From positions 1-32,668 of the forward strand of contig VBGG01000137.1 in NCBI GenBank assembly GCA_005883405.1: DNA of 32,668 bases, given 5' to 3'. Origin of the DNA: Chloroflexota bacterium. Its GTDB lineage: Bacteria > Chloroflexota > UBA6077 > CF-72. This document shows positions 15,823 through 23,591 of the stretch, in pieces; position 1 is the first letter of the stretch, and every line of letters starts with the position of its first letter. A program made the translations under genes and the position numbers. The notes under the pieces are model-generated. The model had not been told where the DNA came from, made no database searches, and saw only the letters and a list, made by a program, of their open reading frames with translations.

Positions 15823-16533
15823 ATGGAGACGGAGAGCCGTACGGAAGCCGGAGCGGGCGAGTCGCGTCGCGGCGGGGGCGAGGGCGCGGGGACACGCCGC
15901 AAGTTGAACGAGGAGCAGGAGCGAGAGGTCACGCGCCTGTACGCGGAGACCGACACACCGGTCTCTGAAATCAGCAAGCGATTTGGCATCGGAGAATCGT
16001 CGGTCTATCGCGTCGCTCAGCGGCATGGCGCCTCACTGCGTGGCAGGACGGCTCCAACGCCAGCGGCGAGCACCGGCCGCCCGGCGGGCAGGCCGCCAGG
16101 CCGACCGGCAGGCACCGGAGGCGGTCGCGGTGGCGCGCGTGGCGGCGCCGCCGCGGCGGCAACCACCACCGGACGAGCTGCCGGTGGCACGCGTGGCCGG
16201 CGCGCCGCTGGCGCAGCCGCGGCAACCCCCACGCCGACGCGGGCACCGTCCGCCAATGGCCGCCGCAGGGGCGCCGGCGGAGGACGCGGTGGGGCACGCG
16301 CACTGGCCACCCGTGCGGCTGCCACGGCCGACCGCGCTGGCGGACGCGGGCCCGGACGAGGTCGAAGGGCGGGTGCCGCGGCTGGAGCAACACGGGCCAC
16401 AGTCGCTGCGCGTACGTTCCGAGTGAGCTTCACCGCGGTGCGTGTATTCACCGCCAACTCGATGGCCGATGCCATCCGCCAGGCGGAGGCCGCCGGAGCA
16501 ACCGATATCACTGGCGTCCAGCGCAACGATTAG
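15823..16533 (+). CDS. HTH protein with AT-hook-like and Gly/Arg/Ala-rich linker and C-terminal 40-residue module
   Basis: Three parts are visible. Residues about 27-72 (RKLNEEQEREVTRLY ... ISKRFGIGESSVYRVAQRHG) form a resolvase/Hin-type helix-turn-helix. Residues about 80-195 are a low-complexity linker rich in Gly, Arg and Ala, starting with three GRP cores (TGRPAGRPPGRPAG) like AT-hooks. The last 40 residues (FRVSFTAVRVF ... AIRQAEAAGATDITGVQ) match the C-terminus of the protein at 9775-10368. ATG 15823 has AGGAG 5 nt upstream; a GTG at 15820 is less likely. A DNA-binding, possibly nucleoid-associated role is inferred. A palindromic dispersed repeat begins 5 bp after the stop. Confidence 0.78.
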   Translation: METESRTEAGAGESRRGGGEGAGTRRKLNEEQEREVTRLYAETDTPVSEISKRFGIGESSVYRVAQRHGASLRGRTAPTPAASTGRPAGRPPGRPAGTGGGRGGARGGAAAAATTTGRAAGGTRGRRAAGAAAATPTPTRAPSANGRRRGAGGGRGGARALATRAAATADRAGGRGPGRGRRAGAAAGATRATVAARTFRVSFTAVRVFTANSMADAIRQAEAAGATDITGVQRND

Positions 16534-16538
16534 AAAAA

Positions 16539-16650
16539 CTCCCTCTCCCTCTCGGAGAGGGCTGGGGTGAGGGGTGCGTATCTTCGCAAACGTTTGCTCT
16601 CGTACGCACCCTCACCCGCGCTGCGCGCGGCCTGTCCCAAAGGGAGAGGC
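16539..16650. repeat. Dispersed palindromic repeat, copy A
   Basis: About 112 bp with outer arms CTCCCTCTCCCTCT... and ...AAAGGGAGAGGC, inner arms GGGTGAGGGG and CCCTCACCC, and a right-hand GCGCTGCGCGCGG segment. It is one of three copies in the window (also 28711-28823 and 31167-31280). It lies between two genes of the same strand, 5 bp after the HTH-gene stop and 14 bp before the cupin start. The core (16571-16610) is inverted relative to that of copy C. Confidence 0.9.
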
Positions 16651-16664
16651 GAATTGAGAACTTG

Positions 16665-17030
16665 ATGAAGGTTGTCAGAATCAGCGATCTGCCGAAAGAG
16701 CCGGCCGAAAGCCCGTTGTTCACCGGCGGCCAGGTGTTCCGTCAATTGATCATCGACCCGTCGGAGTCACGCAGCTTCAACTTCAGCATCGTCAACTTCA
16801 GCGCGGGTTCGCGGAACAAGTTCCACAGGCACACGTCCGATCAGATACTGATCGTGACCGAGGGCACCGGCGTGGTGGCCACCGCCGCCGAGCAGCGCAG
16901 GGTCAGCACCGGCGACGTGGTGCTCATCCCGGCCGGTGAAGACCACTGGCACGGCGCGCCAGGCTCGACGCCCATGAGCCACATTACGATCCAGACGAAG
17001 GAGTCGCAGACGACGCAGACGGAGGCATAA
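16665..17030 (+). CDS. Small cupin-domain protein
   Basis: Single-domain beta-barrel protein of 121 residues. Cupin motif 1 appears as NKFHRHTSDQILIVTEGTG, with H-x-H and a Gln where the metal-binding Glu often sits. Motif 2 is GDVVLIPAGEDHWHGA. Metal binding is therefore plausible but with an altered ligand set. ATG 16665 is preferred over an adjacent TTG at 16662. The ribosome site is unclear, the nearest purine tract being the end of the palindromic repeat about 15 nt upstream. Function unknown; such cupins often bind a small acid or act beside oxygenases. Confidence 0.85.
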   Translation: MKVVRISDLPKEPAESPLFTGGQVFRQLIIDPSESRSFNFSIVNFSAGSRNKFHRHTSDQILIVTEGTGVVATAAEQRRVSTGDVVLIPAGEDHWHGAPGSTPMSHITIQTKESQTTQTEA

Positions 17031-17120
17031 GGCGCTCCACGGGAGAGCGTGACCGCTTGGGAGTGGGCACTTCCGCCCGCTGGCCTCAAGAGGCGAAAGG
17101 AGGCGGACGCCTTTCCGTCT

Positions 17121-17705
17121 CTAGGCGGAGGGCGGCTCGGCCTCGGAGCCGGGCCGCCAGTAGACGCTCTGGTGTCGCTGCAGCAGGCCGGCGCCGACCA
17201 GCTCGCGGCGGAGGGTGGCTGGATCGGGGTGGTGCCGCAGGAGGACTTCATTGACCTCTGTCTCGCGGTACCGCGCGTCAGCGCGGAACTGGTGAGCCAG
17301 TCGCCTGAGGACCACCGCGCGCTTCTTGCGACTGGCGGGAATTTCCTTCAGCCGCTCGCCGTCGAAGAAGTCGCGCAGCACCTTTCGCTCCCAGGCCTCC
17401 GCCTCCAGGCTGTCGGCAAACGCGGCAACCCGCTCCATGCTGAGGATGTCGCGGCTCAGCGCGCGCAGCGCCTCGTCGTCGAGCCGGTAGACGTGGACAT
17501 TCCCTTCGGCCCGCATCTTGACGACACCCAGCTCGCGCAGCAGCGCCAGATGGTGCGAAACGGTCGGCGGCCGCAGGTCCAGCAACGCGGCGAGCTCGTC
17601 CACGCTGCGTTCGCCGCTGGCGAGCACGCCGAGCATGCGCAAGCGGCTGGCATCGGCGAGGGTTTTGAAGAAGCGCAGCACGCGCCCGAGTTCGGCTTCG
17701 GTCAT
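17121..17705 (-). CDS. ArsR-type transcriptional regulator with C-terminal DUF2087
   Basis: N-terminal winged helix (about 1-85): LADASRLRMLGVLASGERSV, DELAALLDLRPPTVSHHLALL and the wing ending GNVHVYRLDDEAL. No cluster of Cys/His metal ligands is seen in the helix, so it is probably not a classic metal sensor. From about residue 108 the sequence ERKVLRDFFDGERLKEIP, KKRAVVLRRLAHQF, REVNEV-like TEVNEVLLRHHPDPATLRREL and GLLQRHQSVYWR is the DUF2087 signature. Length is 194 residues. It is divergent from the UBP zinc finger gene. A TTAGA/TCTAA palindromic region starts 6 bp upstream of its ATG, suggesting autoregulation. Confidence 0.9.
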   Translation of the reverse strand: MTEAELGRVLRFFKTLADASRLRMLGVLASGERSVDELAALLDLRPPTVSHHLALLRELGVVKMRAEGNVHVYRLDDEALRALSRDILSMERVAAFADSLEAEAWERKVLRDFFDGERLKEIPASRKKRAVVLRRLAHQFRADARYRETEVNEVLLRHHPDPATLRRELVGAGLLQRHQSVYWRPGSEAEPPSA

Positions 17706-17710
17706 GCTCG

Positions 17711-17731
17711 TTAGACTAGCATCTAATTAGA
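17711..17731. promoter_or_regulatory. Candidate operator of the ArsR-DUF2087 regulator
   Basis: A-T-rich patch in GC-rich surroundings: TTAGA (17711-17715) and TCTAA (17722-17726) form an inverted repeat, and TCTAATTAGA (17722-17731) is itself a perfect 10-bp palindrome. It sits 6 bp upstream of the regulator ATG and between divergent genes, where an ArsR-family repressor normally binds. Confidence 0.5.
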
Positions 17732-17793
17732 CCGTCGTCAACACTGTTCACGTAATGCGGCTGCCGCGCCGCGGCGCGTGCGTAGACTCTCGC

Positions 17794-18084
17794 GTGACCA
17801 CCACCCTCACCTGTACACACCTCAATCAGATCCGCGACGTGTCGCCGCGCACGCCCGATGGCTGCGAGGAGTGTCTGCAGACCGGCAGCACCTGGGTCCA
17901 CCTGCGCGAGTGCCTCACCTGCGGGCATGTCGGTTGCTGCGATAGCTCGCCCAACCGGCATGCCACCGCGCACAACCGCGCCGTGCACCATCCGCTCATC
18001 AAGTCCTTCCAACCGGACGAGAGCTGGGGCTACTGCTATCCGGACGACCTGTTCTTCGAGGAGGCGCCTGCGCTTCCGGCCTGA
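17794..18084 (+). CDS. UBP-type zinc finger domain protein
   Basis: Small soluble protein carrying one UBP-type zinc finger. Numbered from GTG 17794, the ligands are C7-x-H9, C24-x2-C27, C40-x2-C43, C48, H56, H60 and H66 (motifs GCEECL, RECLTCGHVGCCDSS, HATAHNRAVHHPL). The C-terminal WGYCYPDDLFFE is typical of the bacterial stand-alone members. Eukaryotic versions bind the ubiquitin C-terminus; the bacterial role is unknown. An upstream ATG at 17755 adds 13 residues (MRLPRRGACVDSR) that look unconserved, so I prefer 17794, 96 residues. The 3-prime end overlaps the convergent secreted-protein gene by 49 bp. Confidence 0.85.
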   Translation: MTTTLTCTHLNQIRDVSPRTPDGCEECLQTGSTWVHLRECLTCGHVGCCDSSPNRHATAHNRAVHHPLIKSFQPDESWGYCYPDDLFFEEAPALPA

Positions 18085-19253
18085 TCGCCCCGCTTGAAGA
18101 GGTCGGCATAGCGCCGCGTCAGCTCGATGTACTGGCGGCCGAATTCGCGCGTCTCCAGGATGCCAGTCCCTTCGTCGAGCTCGTTCCAGGTCTCGATCGC
18201 CATGATCTTGCGACCTGAGGCAACGGCCAGACGCAGATTCTCCTCGTAGTACGCGCCGGCGCGTCGCGGAGTATCGACCGCGTCCGGACCCTGCTCATCG
18301 AAGCTGGTGAAGCCAGGCCCGACTTCGGCCACCGTAAAGCGCGTGTCGGGATTGAACCCGAACGCCGCCGCACCCCAGTTGTAGAGCCCCGCCGTGCGCA
18401 GCACCTCGTTCGAGCCGGTGTTCTTGGCGGTGTACCACTGCCACTCGCGCACGATCCATGGCTGGAGGCCTCCGAAGTCCTCGGCAAAGCGCGCATAGAC
18501 GTAGTCGAACGTCGACTGATCGAATGCCGACACCCGCTGCGCGTCATACAGAAAGACGATGGGGCGACCATCGATGGCTGCCCAGTAGCGTGGCGGAATG
18601 CGTGAGAAGTAGTCGCGGATCGTCGCGTAGAAGATCTGTTTCCCAGAGTCGGTGGTCAGGTCCGCGTCATTCAGGATGGACGTATCCAGGAACAGGCCGA
18701 TCTTCAGCGATTTGCCCGCCTGCTCGAGGTGCTGGAGCGCCTCGACCATGGGTGGGATCCCCTCAGTGGCGAACAGGTTGCGGTCCGGAGCGGGCGCAAC
18801 GCGGCGGTTGTACTGGCCGGGCTCACCCCAGTAATCGGGCAGGACGAAGTCGATGCCGGCGTCGAGCATGTCGCCAAACTGTTTCTCGTACCACGCCGGG
18901 GAGAAGAAGGACTGGGTTTGTTCGTCGACGGGCGTGAGGGGGAACTGTTCGCCGGAGGCCCGCAGCGTGTCGGCGTCGAACCAGTAGAAGAAGTAGGTGC
19001 CGACGATCGGCTGATCTGAGCGGAACGTGCTCAGGCTGAAGTCGGACCAATCCGGCGAGCGGTATGGGCCGGGCTGGGCCCAGCTCGGATCCCCCGGGGT
19101 GTCACTCTGGTGCGGCAGGGGGCCGGCCGCCGTCGTGGCGATGACCAGCGCGCAGCACAGCACAGCGGCGACGCAGCGGCGGGAACGGGTAGCATCGAAA
19201 ATCGCGGCCAGCCGGCCGACAAGCAGGCAGACATCGCCTTGAAAGGGCCTCAT
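18036..19253 (-). CDS. Secreted glycoside-hydrolase-like protein (DUF5010-like)
   Basis: Probably exported: basic residues then a hydrophobic stretch RRCVAAVLCCALVIATTAAG at about 26-45. The mature part looks like a TIM-barrel glycosidase of the DUF5010/GH99-like kind: VGTYFFYWFDADTL, FGDMLDAGIDFVLPDYWGEP, GKSLKIGLFLDTS, IDGRPIVFLYDAQRV, EWQWYTAKN and MAIETWNELDEGTGI near the end. Acidic candidates are in DYWGE and ETWNELDEG, but I cannot assign the catalytic pair. Start ATG 19253 is 3 bp from the divergent hydrolase ATG, and a later GTG is possible. Length is 405 residues. Its 3-prime end overlaps the UBP zinc-finger gene. Confidence 0.72.
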   Translation of the reverse strand: MRPFQGDVCLLVGRLAAIFDATRSRRCVAAVLCCALVIATTAAGPLPHQSDTPGDPSWAQPGPYRSPDWSDFSLSTFRSDQPIVGTYFFYWFDADTLRASGEQFPLTPVDEQTQSFFSPAWYEKQFGDMLDAGIDFVLPDYWGEPGQYNRRVAPAPDRNLFATEGIPPMVEALQHLEQAGKSLKIGLFLDTSILNDADLTTDSGKQIFYATIRDYFSRIPPRYWAAIDGRPIVFLYDAQRVSAFDQSTFDYVYARFAEDFGGLQPWIVREWQWYTAKNTGSNEVLRTAGLYNWGAAAFGFNPDTRFTVAEVGPGFTSFDEQGPDAVDTPRRAGAYYEENLRLAVASGRKIMAIETWNELDEGTGILETREFGRQYIELTRRYADLFKRGDQAGSAGASSKNRSSG

Positions 19254-19256
19254 CAG

Positions 19257-20021
19257 ATGTGGAATTCGTTCAAAACGGACGCTCCGCCGGCCTTGACGGC
19301 GGGTGGCACGACGTACGCCGGCGCCAATGGCGATCAGATTCACACCTATGTCGCCCGGCCTGACGGCAACGGACCCTTTCCTGGCGTGGTCCTGGTGATG
19401 CACATGCCGGGTTGGGACGAGTTGTACCAGGAGTTCAGTCGACGCTTCGCGAATCACGGCTACCTCGCGTTCTGCTCGGACCTGTACTGCCGCGCTGGAC
19501 ACGGCACACCTGACGACGTTGCCGCCAAGGTGCGCGCTGAGGGTGGCGTTCCCGATGACCAGGTGGTCGGCGACGCGGCGGCGGGTATGCAGTGGCTCAA
19601 GTCACAGCCGCAATGCAATGGAAAGGTTGGCATCATGGGCACGTGCTCGGGTGGGCGGCACGCGCTCCTTGCAGCGTCGCGAGCACAGGGTTTCAGCGCC
19701 GTCGCCGATCTGTGGGGTGGTGGTGTTGTCGCAGCGAAAGAGCAACTGACGCCGAAGCAGCCGGTGGCGCCTATCGACTACACGAAGGACCTCCAGGCGC
19801 CGCTGCTGGGTCTGTTCGGCAACGAGGACCAGCGACCGGCCCCGGCTGATGTGGACAAGCACGAGCAGGAGCTCAAAAAGTACGGCAAGACGTACGAATT
19901 CCATCGCTACGACGGCGCGGGACACGGCTTCTTCTATTACGACCGCCCCGCCTATCGCCCGCAGCAGGCGATGGACGGATGGGAGAAGCTCTTCGCGTTT
20001 TTCGAAAAACACCTGAAGTGA
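19257..20021 (+). CDS. Dienelactone hydrolase family protein
   Basis: Alpha/beta hydrolase of 254 residues. The nucleophile is C130 in GTCSGG, the dienelactone-hydrolase style cysteine, with D191 (GNEDQRP) and H223 (GAGHGFF) completing the triad. The N-terminal region YVARPDGNGPFPGVVLVMHM and GYLAFCSDLYCR also match the family. It could hydrolyse dienelactone from chlorocatechol or protoanemonin-type routes, or another ester. ATG 19257 gives the expected N-terminus; the frame is open far upstream across the divergent gene but without family sequence. No signal peptide. It is followed by a hairpin and then the DUF6295-like gene. Confidence 0.9.
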   Translation: MWNSFKTDAPPALTAGGTTYAGANGDQIHTYVARPDGNGPFPGVVLVMHMPGWDELYQEFSRRFANHGYLAFCSDLYCRAGHGTPDDVAAKVRAEGGVPDDQVVGDAAAGMQWLKSQPQCNGKVGIMGTCSGGRHALLAASRAQGFSAVADLWGGGVVAAKEQLTPKQPVAPIDYTKDLQAPLLGLFGNEDQRPAPADVDKHEQELKKYGKTYEFHRYDGAGHGFFYYDRPAYRPQQAMDGWEKLFAFFEKHLK

Positions 20022-20043
20022 ATTCCCCAGGACGAGCGCCGGA

Positions 20044-20068
20044 TCGGGGGAGCCTGCGGCCCCCCCGA
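20044..20068 (+). terminator. GC-rich hairpin after dienelactone hydrolase
   Basis: An 11-bp stem (20044-20054 with 20058-20068, one mismatch) with a 3-nt loop lies 22 bp after the hydrolase stop. ATCTTT follows about 12 nt later. It is a possible terminator or attenuator before the DUF6295-like gene. Confidence 0.45.
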
Positions 20069-20126
20069 CCCGGACGCAAATCTTTACACGAGCCTCAAGA
20101 GTCTCAGTGCGAAGCGGAGGTCGCGA

Positions 20127-20399
20127 ATGACCATGTGTACCCAGATAACGATGAACACCCCGGTGACGGGGAGCGGCAAGGGCGTATCGGGCTGGTTTCC
20201 GATCAGCCAGGCCAACGTCGGCTACGACCACGCCACGCACTCGCAGCTCGATCACGCGTTGCTGCTGGACTTCGTCAATCCTTCGATGGGCACCGGCGCG
20301 CGGGTGGCAGTGGAGATGGATCTCGCCTCAGGCAAGGCGCTGATCGCCAAACTCCAGGCGGCCATCGCCGAGGCCGAACGCTTCGGCTTCACACAGTAG
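20127..20399 (+). CDS. Small DUF6295-like protein
   Basis: A 90-residue soluble protein. The pattern MCTQITMNTPVTGSGKGVSG, then GWFPISQANVGYDHATH, then HALLLDFVNPSMGTGARVAV and a C-terminal helix ASGKALIAKLQAAIAEAE matches small DUF6295-type proteins that I recall from actinobacteria and relatives; function is unknown. A clear ribosome site GGAGG (20116-20120) lies 6 nt before ATG 20127. A second ATG three codons on (MCTQ) would match the usual family start. It is 18 bp upstream of the CocE-type hydrolase and probably cotranscribed with it. Confidence 0.75.
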   Translation: MTMCTQITMNTPVTGSGKGVSGWFPISQANVGYDHATHSQLDHALLLDFVNPSMGTGARVAVEMDLASGKALIAKLQAAIAEAERFGFTQ

Positions 20400-20417
20400 G
20401 CCCGGGGCGATCACGCT

Positions 20418-22124
20418 ATGAACGAGCAGAAGGTCGTCGTCGACCTGGACGTACCGGTGCCCATGCGCGACGGGGTCCAGCTGCGCGCCAACGTGTATCG
20501 ACCGGCCGCGGGCCGATGGCCGGTGCTGCTGACGCGCCTGCCGTACGGTAAGGACCTGCCTGGGGCGACGGCCGCGCTCGACCCCATCCAGGCGGCCCGC
20601 CGCGGCTACGTGGTCATCATCCAGGACACGCGTGGGCGCTTCGCGTCGGAAGGCGAGTTCCACCCCTTCGAAGGCGAGGCCGAGGACGGTGTCGACACCA
20701 TCGCCTGGGCCGCCGGCCTGCCGTACGCCGATGGCCAGGTCGGCATGTATGGACTCTCGTACTTCGGGTTCACGCAGTGGTCGGCGGCGCTGCACCAGCC
20801 GCCGGCGCTCAAGGCGATGGTGCCGTGCGTCACGTGGTCTGACCCGCTCAATGGACTCGCTTTTCGGGGTGGCGCGCTGGAGCTGGGCACCGCCGCCCAC
20901 TGGGGCTTGCAGATGGGCTTCGACCAGCTGGTGCGCCAGCACGCGACGGACCCGCGGGCGCTCGGCACGGCATTCGTGTCGCTGGCGCGGGAGATCGACG
21001 CGCTCGGACCATCAGGCTACGCGTCGTTGCCACTGGCGGAATTTGCGCCGCTGCGGCGGCAGCCGACGTTGCCCTCGTTCTTCGACCGCGTGAAACGGCC
21101 GATGGACCCCGAGGCACTGGAGGTGCTGACGATCGCAGGCAAGCACGATCGAGTCCAAGTACCCGCCTTCAATATCGGCGGGTGGTTCGACATTTTCCTG
21201 GCAGACACCTTTGCGCACTTCACGGCGATGCGTCGCCTGGGACGACCGACCAGGCTGCTCATCGGACCCTGGTCTCACGTGAACTACCGCAACCCGGTTG
21301 GCGAGCTGGACTTCGGCTACGGCGCCCAGGCGAGCTTCATCAACCTGCAGATCGACCTGGGACGTTTGCAGCTGCGCTGGTTTGATCACTGGCTCAAGGG
21401 CCTCGACTCCGGCATGCTGGCCGAGGCGCCCATTCGATTGTTCGTGATGGGCGCAAACATCTGGCGCGATGAGCAGGAGTGGCCGCTTGGGCGCGCCGCG
21501 GAGACGCCGTTCTACCTGCGTGCGAATGGCCGCTTGAGCAGCCAGGCGCCCGACGCGGACCAGCCAGACAGGTATACGTACGACCCCGCCAATCCAACTC
21601 CAACCTGTGGTGGCGCGCTCCTGGTGGCGCCCGAGTTTCCGATAGGACCGGTCGATCAACGCCGCATCGAGGCGCGGCCGGACGTGCTGACCTACACGAC
21701 CGAGCCGCTGGAGCAAGACACGGAGGTGACCGGTCCCGTCAGCATGCGACTGTGGGTATGCTCATCGGCACCCGACACGGACTTCGTCGCGCGCCTGGTG
21801 GACGTCTACCCTGACGGTCGGGCCTACAACCTGACCGACGGCATCATCCGCGCTCGCTACCGCGACGGTCTGAAGGAGTCGTTGCTCGAGCCGGGCCAGC
21901 CCTACTGCATGAAGATCGACCTGTGGGCCACCAGCAACGTGTTCAAGGCGGGCCACCGCATCCGTCTGCAGATCACCTCGAGCAACTTTCCGCGTTGGGA
22001 TCGCAACCCGAACACGGGCCATCCGCTGGGCCAGGACGCCGAGCTTCGGACAGCCGAACAGACGATCCTGCACGATCGCGAGCACCCGTCGCACCTACTA
22101 CTTCCCCTGGTGGCCGCGCACTGA
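20418..22124 (+). CDS. CocE/NonD-family hydrolase (X-Pro dipeptidyl-peptidase S15-like)
   Basis: Serine hydrolase that cleaves acyl-ester or amide bonds. The alpha/beta domain contains MRDGVQLRANVYRP, the oxyanion-region DTRGRFASEGEF, the nucleophile S114 in GLSYFG, D258 in GGWFDIF and H287 in GPWSHVNY. The C-terminal jelly-roll domain (about 355-568) includes LTYTTEPLEQDTEVTGPV and FKAGHRIRLQITSSNFPRWDRN. All are family hallmarks, and 568 residues is a normal length. No signal peptide. It lies between the DUF6295-like gene and an MHS transporter, suggesting uptake and hydrolysis of an ester or amide compound, but the substrate is unknown. Confidence 0.93.
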   Translation: MNEQKVVVDLDVPVPMRDGVQLRANVYRPAAGRWPVLLTRLPYGKDLPGATAALDPIQAARRGYVVIIQDTRGRFASEGEFHPFEGEAEDGVDTIAWAAGLPYADGQVGMYGLSYFGFTQWSAALHQPPALKAMVPCVTWSDPLNGLAFRGGALELGTAAHWGLQMGFDQLVRQHATDPRALGTAFVSLAREIDALGPSGYASLPLAEFAPLRRQPTLPSFFDRVKRPMDPEALEVLTIAGKHDRVQVPAFNIGGWFDIFLADTFAHFTAMRRLGRPTRLLIGPWSHVNYRNPVGELDFGYGAQASFINLQIDLGRLQLRWFDHWLKGLDSGMLAEAPIRLFVMGANIWRDEQEWPLGRAAETPFYLRANGRLSSQAPDADQPDRYTYDPANPTPTCGGALLVAPEFPIGPVDQRRIEARPDVLTYTTEPLEQDTEVTGPVSMRLWVCSSAPDTDFVARLVDVYPDGRAYNLTDGIIRARYRDGLKESLLEPGQPYCMKIDLWATSNVFKAGHRIRLQITSSNFPRWDRNPNTGHPLGQDAELRTAEQTILHDREHPSHLLLPLVAAH

Positions 22125-22152
22125 TATTTTTTCGGTCGAGGGAGGACCGCGA

Positions 22153-23496
22153 ATGGCAACAACCAGCGAGCAGGTGACGCGGCAACAGCTGACGCGCGCC
22201 GTAATCGCGTCGACGGTCGGCACGTCGATCGAGTGGTATGACTTCTTTCTGTACGGCAGCGCGGCCGCGCTGGTGCTCAACCAGCAGTTCTTTCCGAATG
22301 TCGATCCGACCTCGGGTGTGCTGCTCGCCTTCGGCACCAATTTCGTCGGGTTCGCCGCCCGACCAGTCGGCGCGGCGATCTTCGGCCATTACGGCGACCG
22401 CATCGGACGCAAGGCGACGCTGGTCATGACCCTGTCGCTGATGGGTATCGGCACATTCCTGGTCGCTCTGGTGCCGCCGTACGCCAGCATCGGCATCCTG
22501 GGCGGCGTGCTGCTGACGCTTCTGCGCGCGCTGCAGGGCATCGGCGTCGGCGGCGAGTGGGGCGGCTCCGTCCTGTTGGCCATGGAGTGGGGGGCACGCA
22601 CGGGCAAACGCGGCTTCATCGCCAGTTGGCCGCAATTCGGAGTCCCTGTGGGATTGTTGCTGTCGAACGGTTTATTGGCGCTCGTGGCGGCGTTGACCGG
22701 CCCGAACTTCGCCACCTGGGGCTGGCGCATTCCGTTCCTGATCAGCATCGTGCTCGTCGGCGTCGGTCTGTGGATTCGGCTGGGGATCCTCGAGACGCCC
22801 GTCTTCACCCGACTGCTGGAGCAGAGTCGGTTGGCGGCGGCACCGGTCGCGGAGGTGCTGCAGCGGAACTGGCGCGAAGTGCTGCTGACGTGCTTGATCC
22901 GCACCGGCCAGCAGGCGCCGTTCTACATCTTCTGGACCTACGTGCTGGTCTACGCGACGGGCACCCTGCAGATGCAGCGACAGGACGTGCTGACCGACAC
23001 GCTGATCGCCTCGGGCGTGTCGCTGGTGACCGTGCCGCTCTGGGGCTATCTGTCCGATCGCTTCGGGCGACGGCGGACGTACATGTTTGGCGCGGTGGTC
23101 ATGGCGCTATTCGCCTGGCCGTATTTCGCACTGCTCGACACGCGGATTCCGGGCCTTGTGCTGCTGGCGATCGTGCTGGCGCCGGTCGTGCACGACATCC
23201 AGTACGGCCCACAGGCGGCGTTCATCGCCGAAGCCTTCCCGCCACGGCTGCGATATAGCGGCGCTTCCCTGGGTTACCACCTCGCTTCGATTACCGCGGG
23301 CGGTCCGGCACCGATCATCGCCGCCTATCTGCTGGCGACGTTCGGGACCTCGCTGGCGATCGTCGCCTACATCATCGTGTGCGCGCTCATCAGCTTGTGG
23401 AGCGCGGCGATACTCCCGGATCGCACCAGGGCTGACATCGACGTGGAGGAGGAAGCCGTTCCAGCGGCGGCGGCCGCTTCGGCGCCCGCGACGTGA
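22153..23496 (+). CDS. MFS transporter, metabolite:H+ symporter (MHS) family
   Basis: Twelve-helix inner-membrane symporter related to shikimate, citrate and proline/betaine carriers. The start STVGTSIEWYDFFLYGSAAA is the MHS signature; motif A is GHYGDRIGRKATL, and RALQGIGVGGEWGGSVLLAM is the conserved helix-5 region. A second motif-A-like loop is GYLSDRFGRRRTY. A good ribosome site (GAGGGAGG) precedes ATG 22153. Length is 447 residues. It follows the CocE-type hydrolase by 28 bp on the same strand, so a shared substrate is plausible. The carried compound is unknown. Confidence 0.93.
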   Translation: MATTSEQVTRQQLTRAVIASTVGTSIEWYDFFLYGSAAALVLNQQFFPNVDPTSGVLLAFGTNFVGFAARPVGAAIFGHYGDRIGRKATLVMTLSLMGIGTFLVALVPPYASIGILGGVLLTLLRALQGIGVGGEWGGSVLLAMEWGARTGKRGFIASWPQFGVPVGLLLSNGLLALVAALTGPNFATWGWRIPFLISIVLVGVGLWIRLGILETPVFTRLLEQSRLAAAPVAEVLQRNWREVLLTCLIRTGQQAPFYIFWTYVLVYATGTLQMQRQDVLTDTLIASGVSLVTVPLWGYLSDRFGRRRTYMFGAVVMALFAWPYFALLDTRIPGLVLLAIVLAPVVHDIQYGPQAAFIAEAFPPRLRYSGASLGYHLASITAGGPAPIIAAYLLATFGTSLAIVAYIIVCALISLWSAAILPDRTRADIDVEEEAVPAAAAASAPAT

Positions 23497-23533
23497 GCTG
23501 AACTGTTTGATACGCGGAGCGTCGCTGGCGCGT

Positions 23534-23574
23534 GGGAAGAGGGTGGGTGGTACCTCCCAGTCAATCCTCTTCCC
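23534..23574. other. Inverted repeat between MHS carrier and exported-protein gene
   Basis: Perfect 9-bp arms (23534-23542 and 23566-23574) with an inner TGGG/CCCA pairing. It lies 37 bp after the carrier stop and ends next to the AGGAG preceding the exported-protein ATG at 23592. It could terminate the carrier transcript or be a 5-prime leader hairpin that hides the ribosome site. Confidence 0.4.
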
Positions 23575-23591
23575 AGGAGTTCCCAACGGCC

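Noticed and set aside
22557-23258. A 233-codon frame overlapping the MHS carrier
   Set aside because: Arg/Gly/His-rich shadow frame; the carrier has intact signature motifs.
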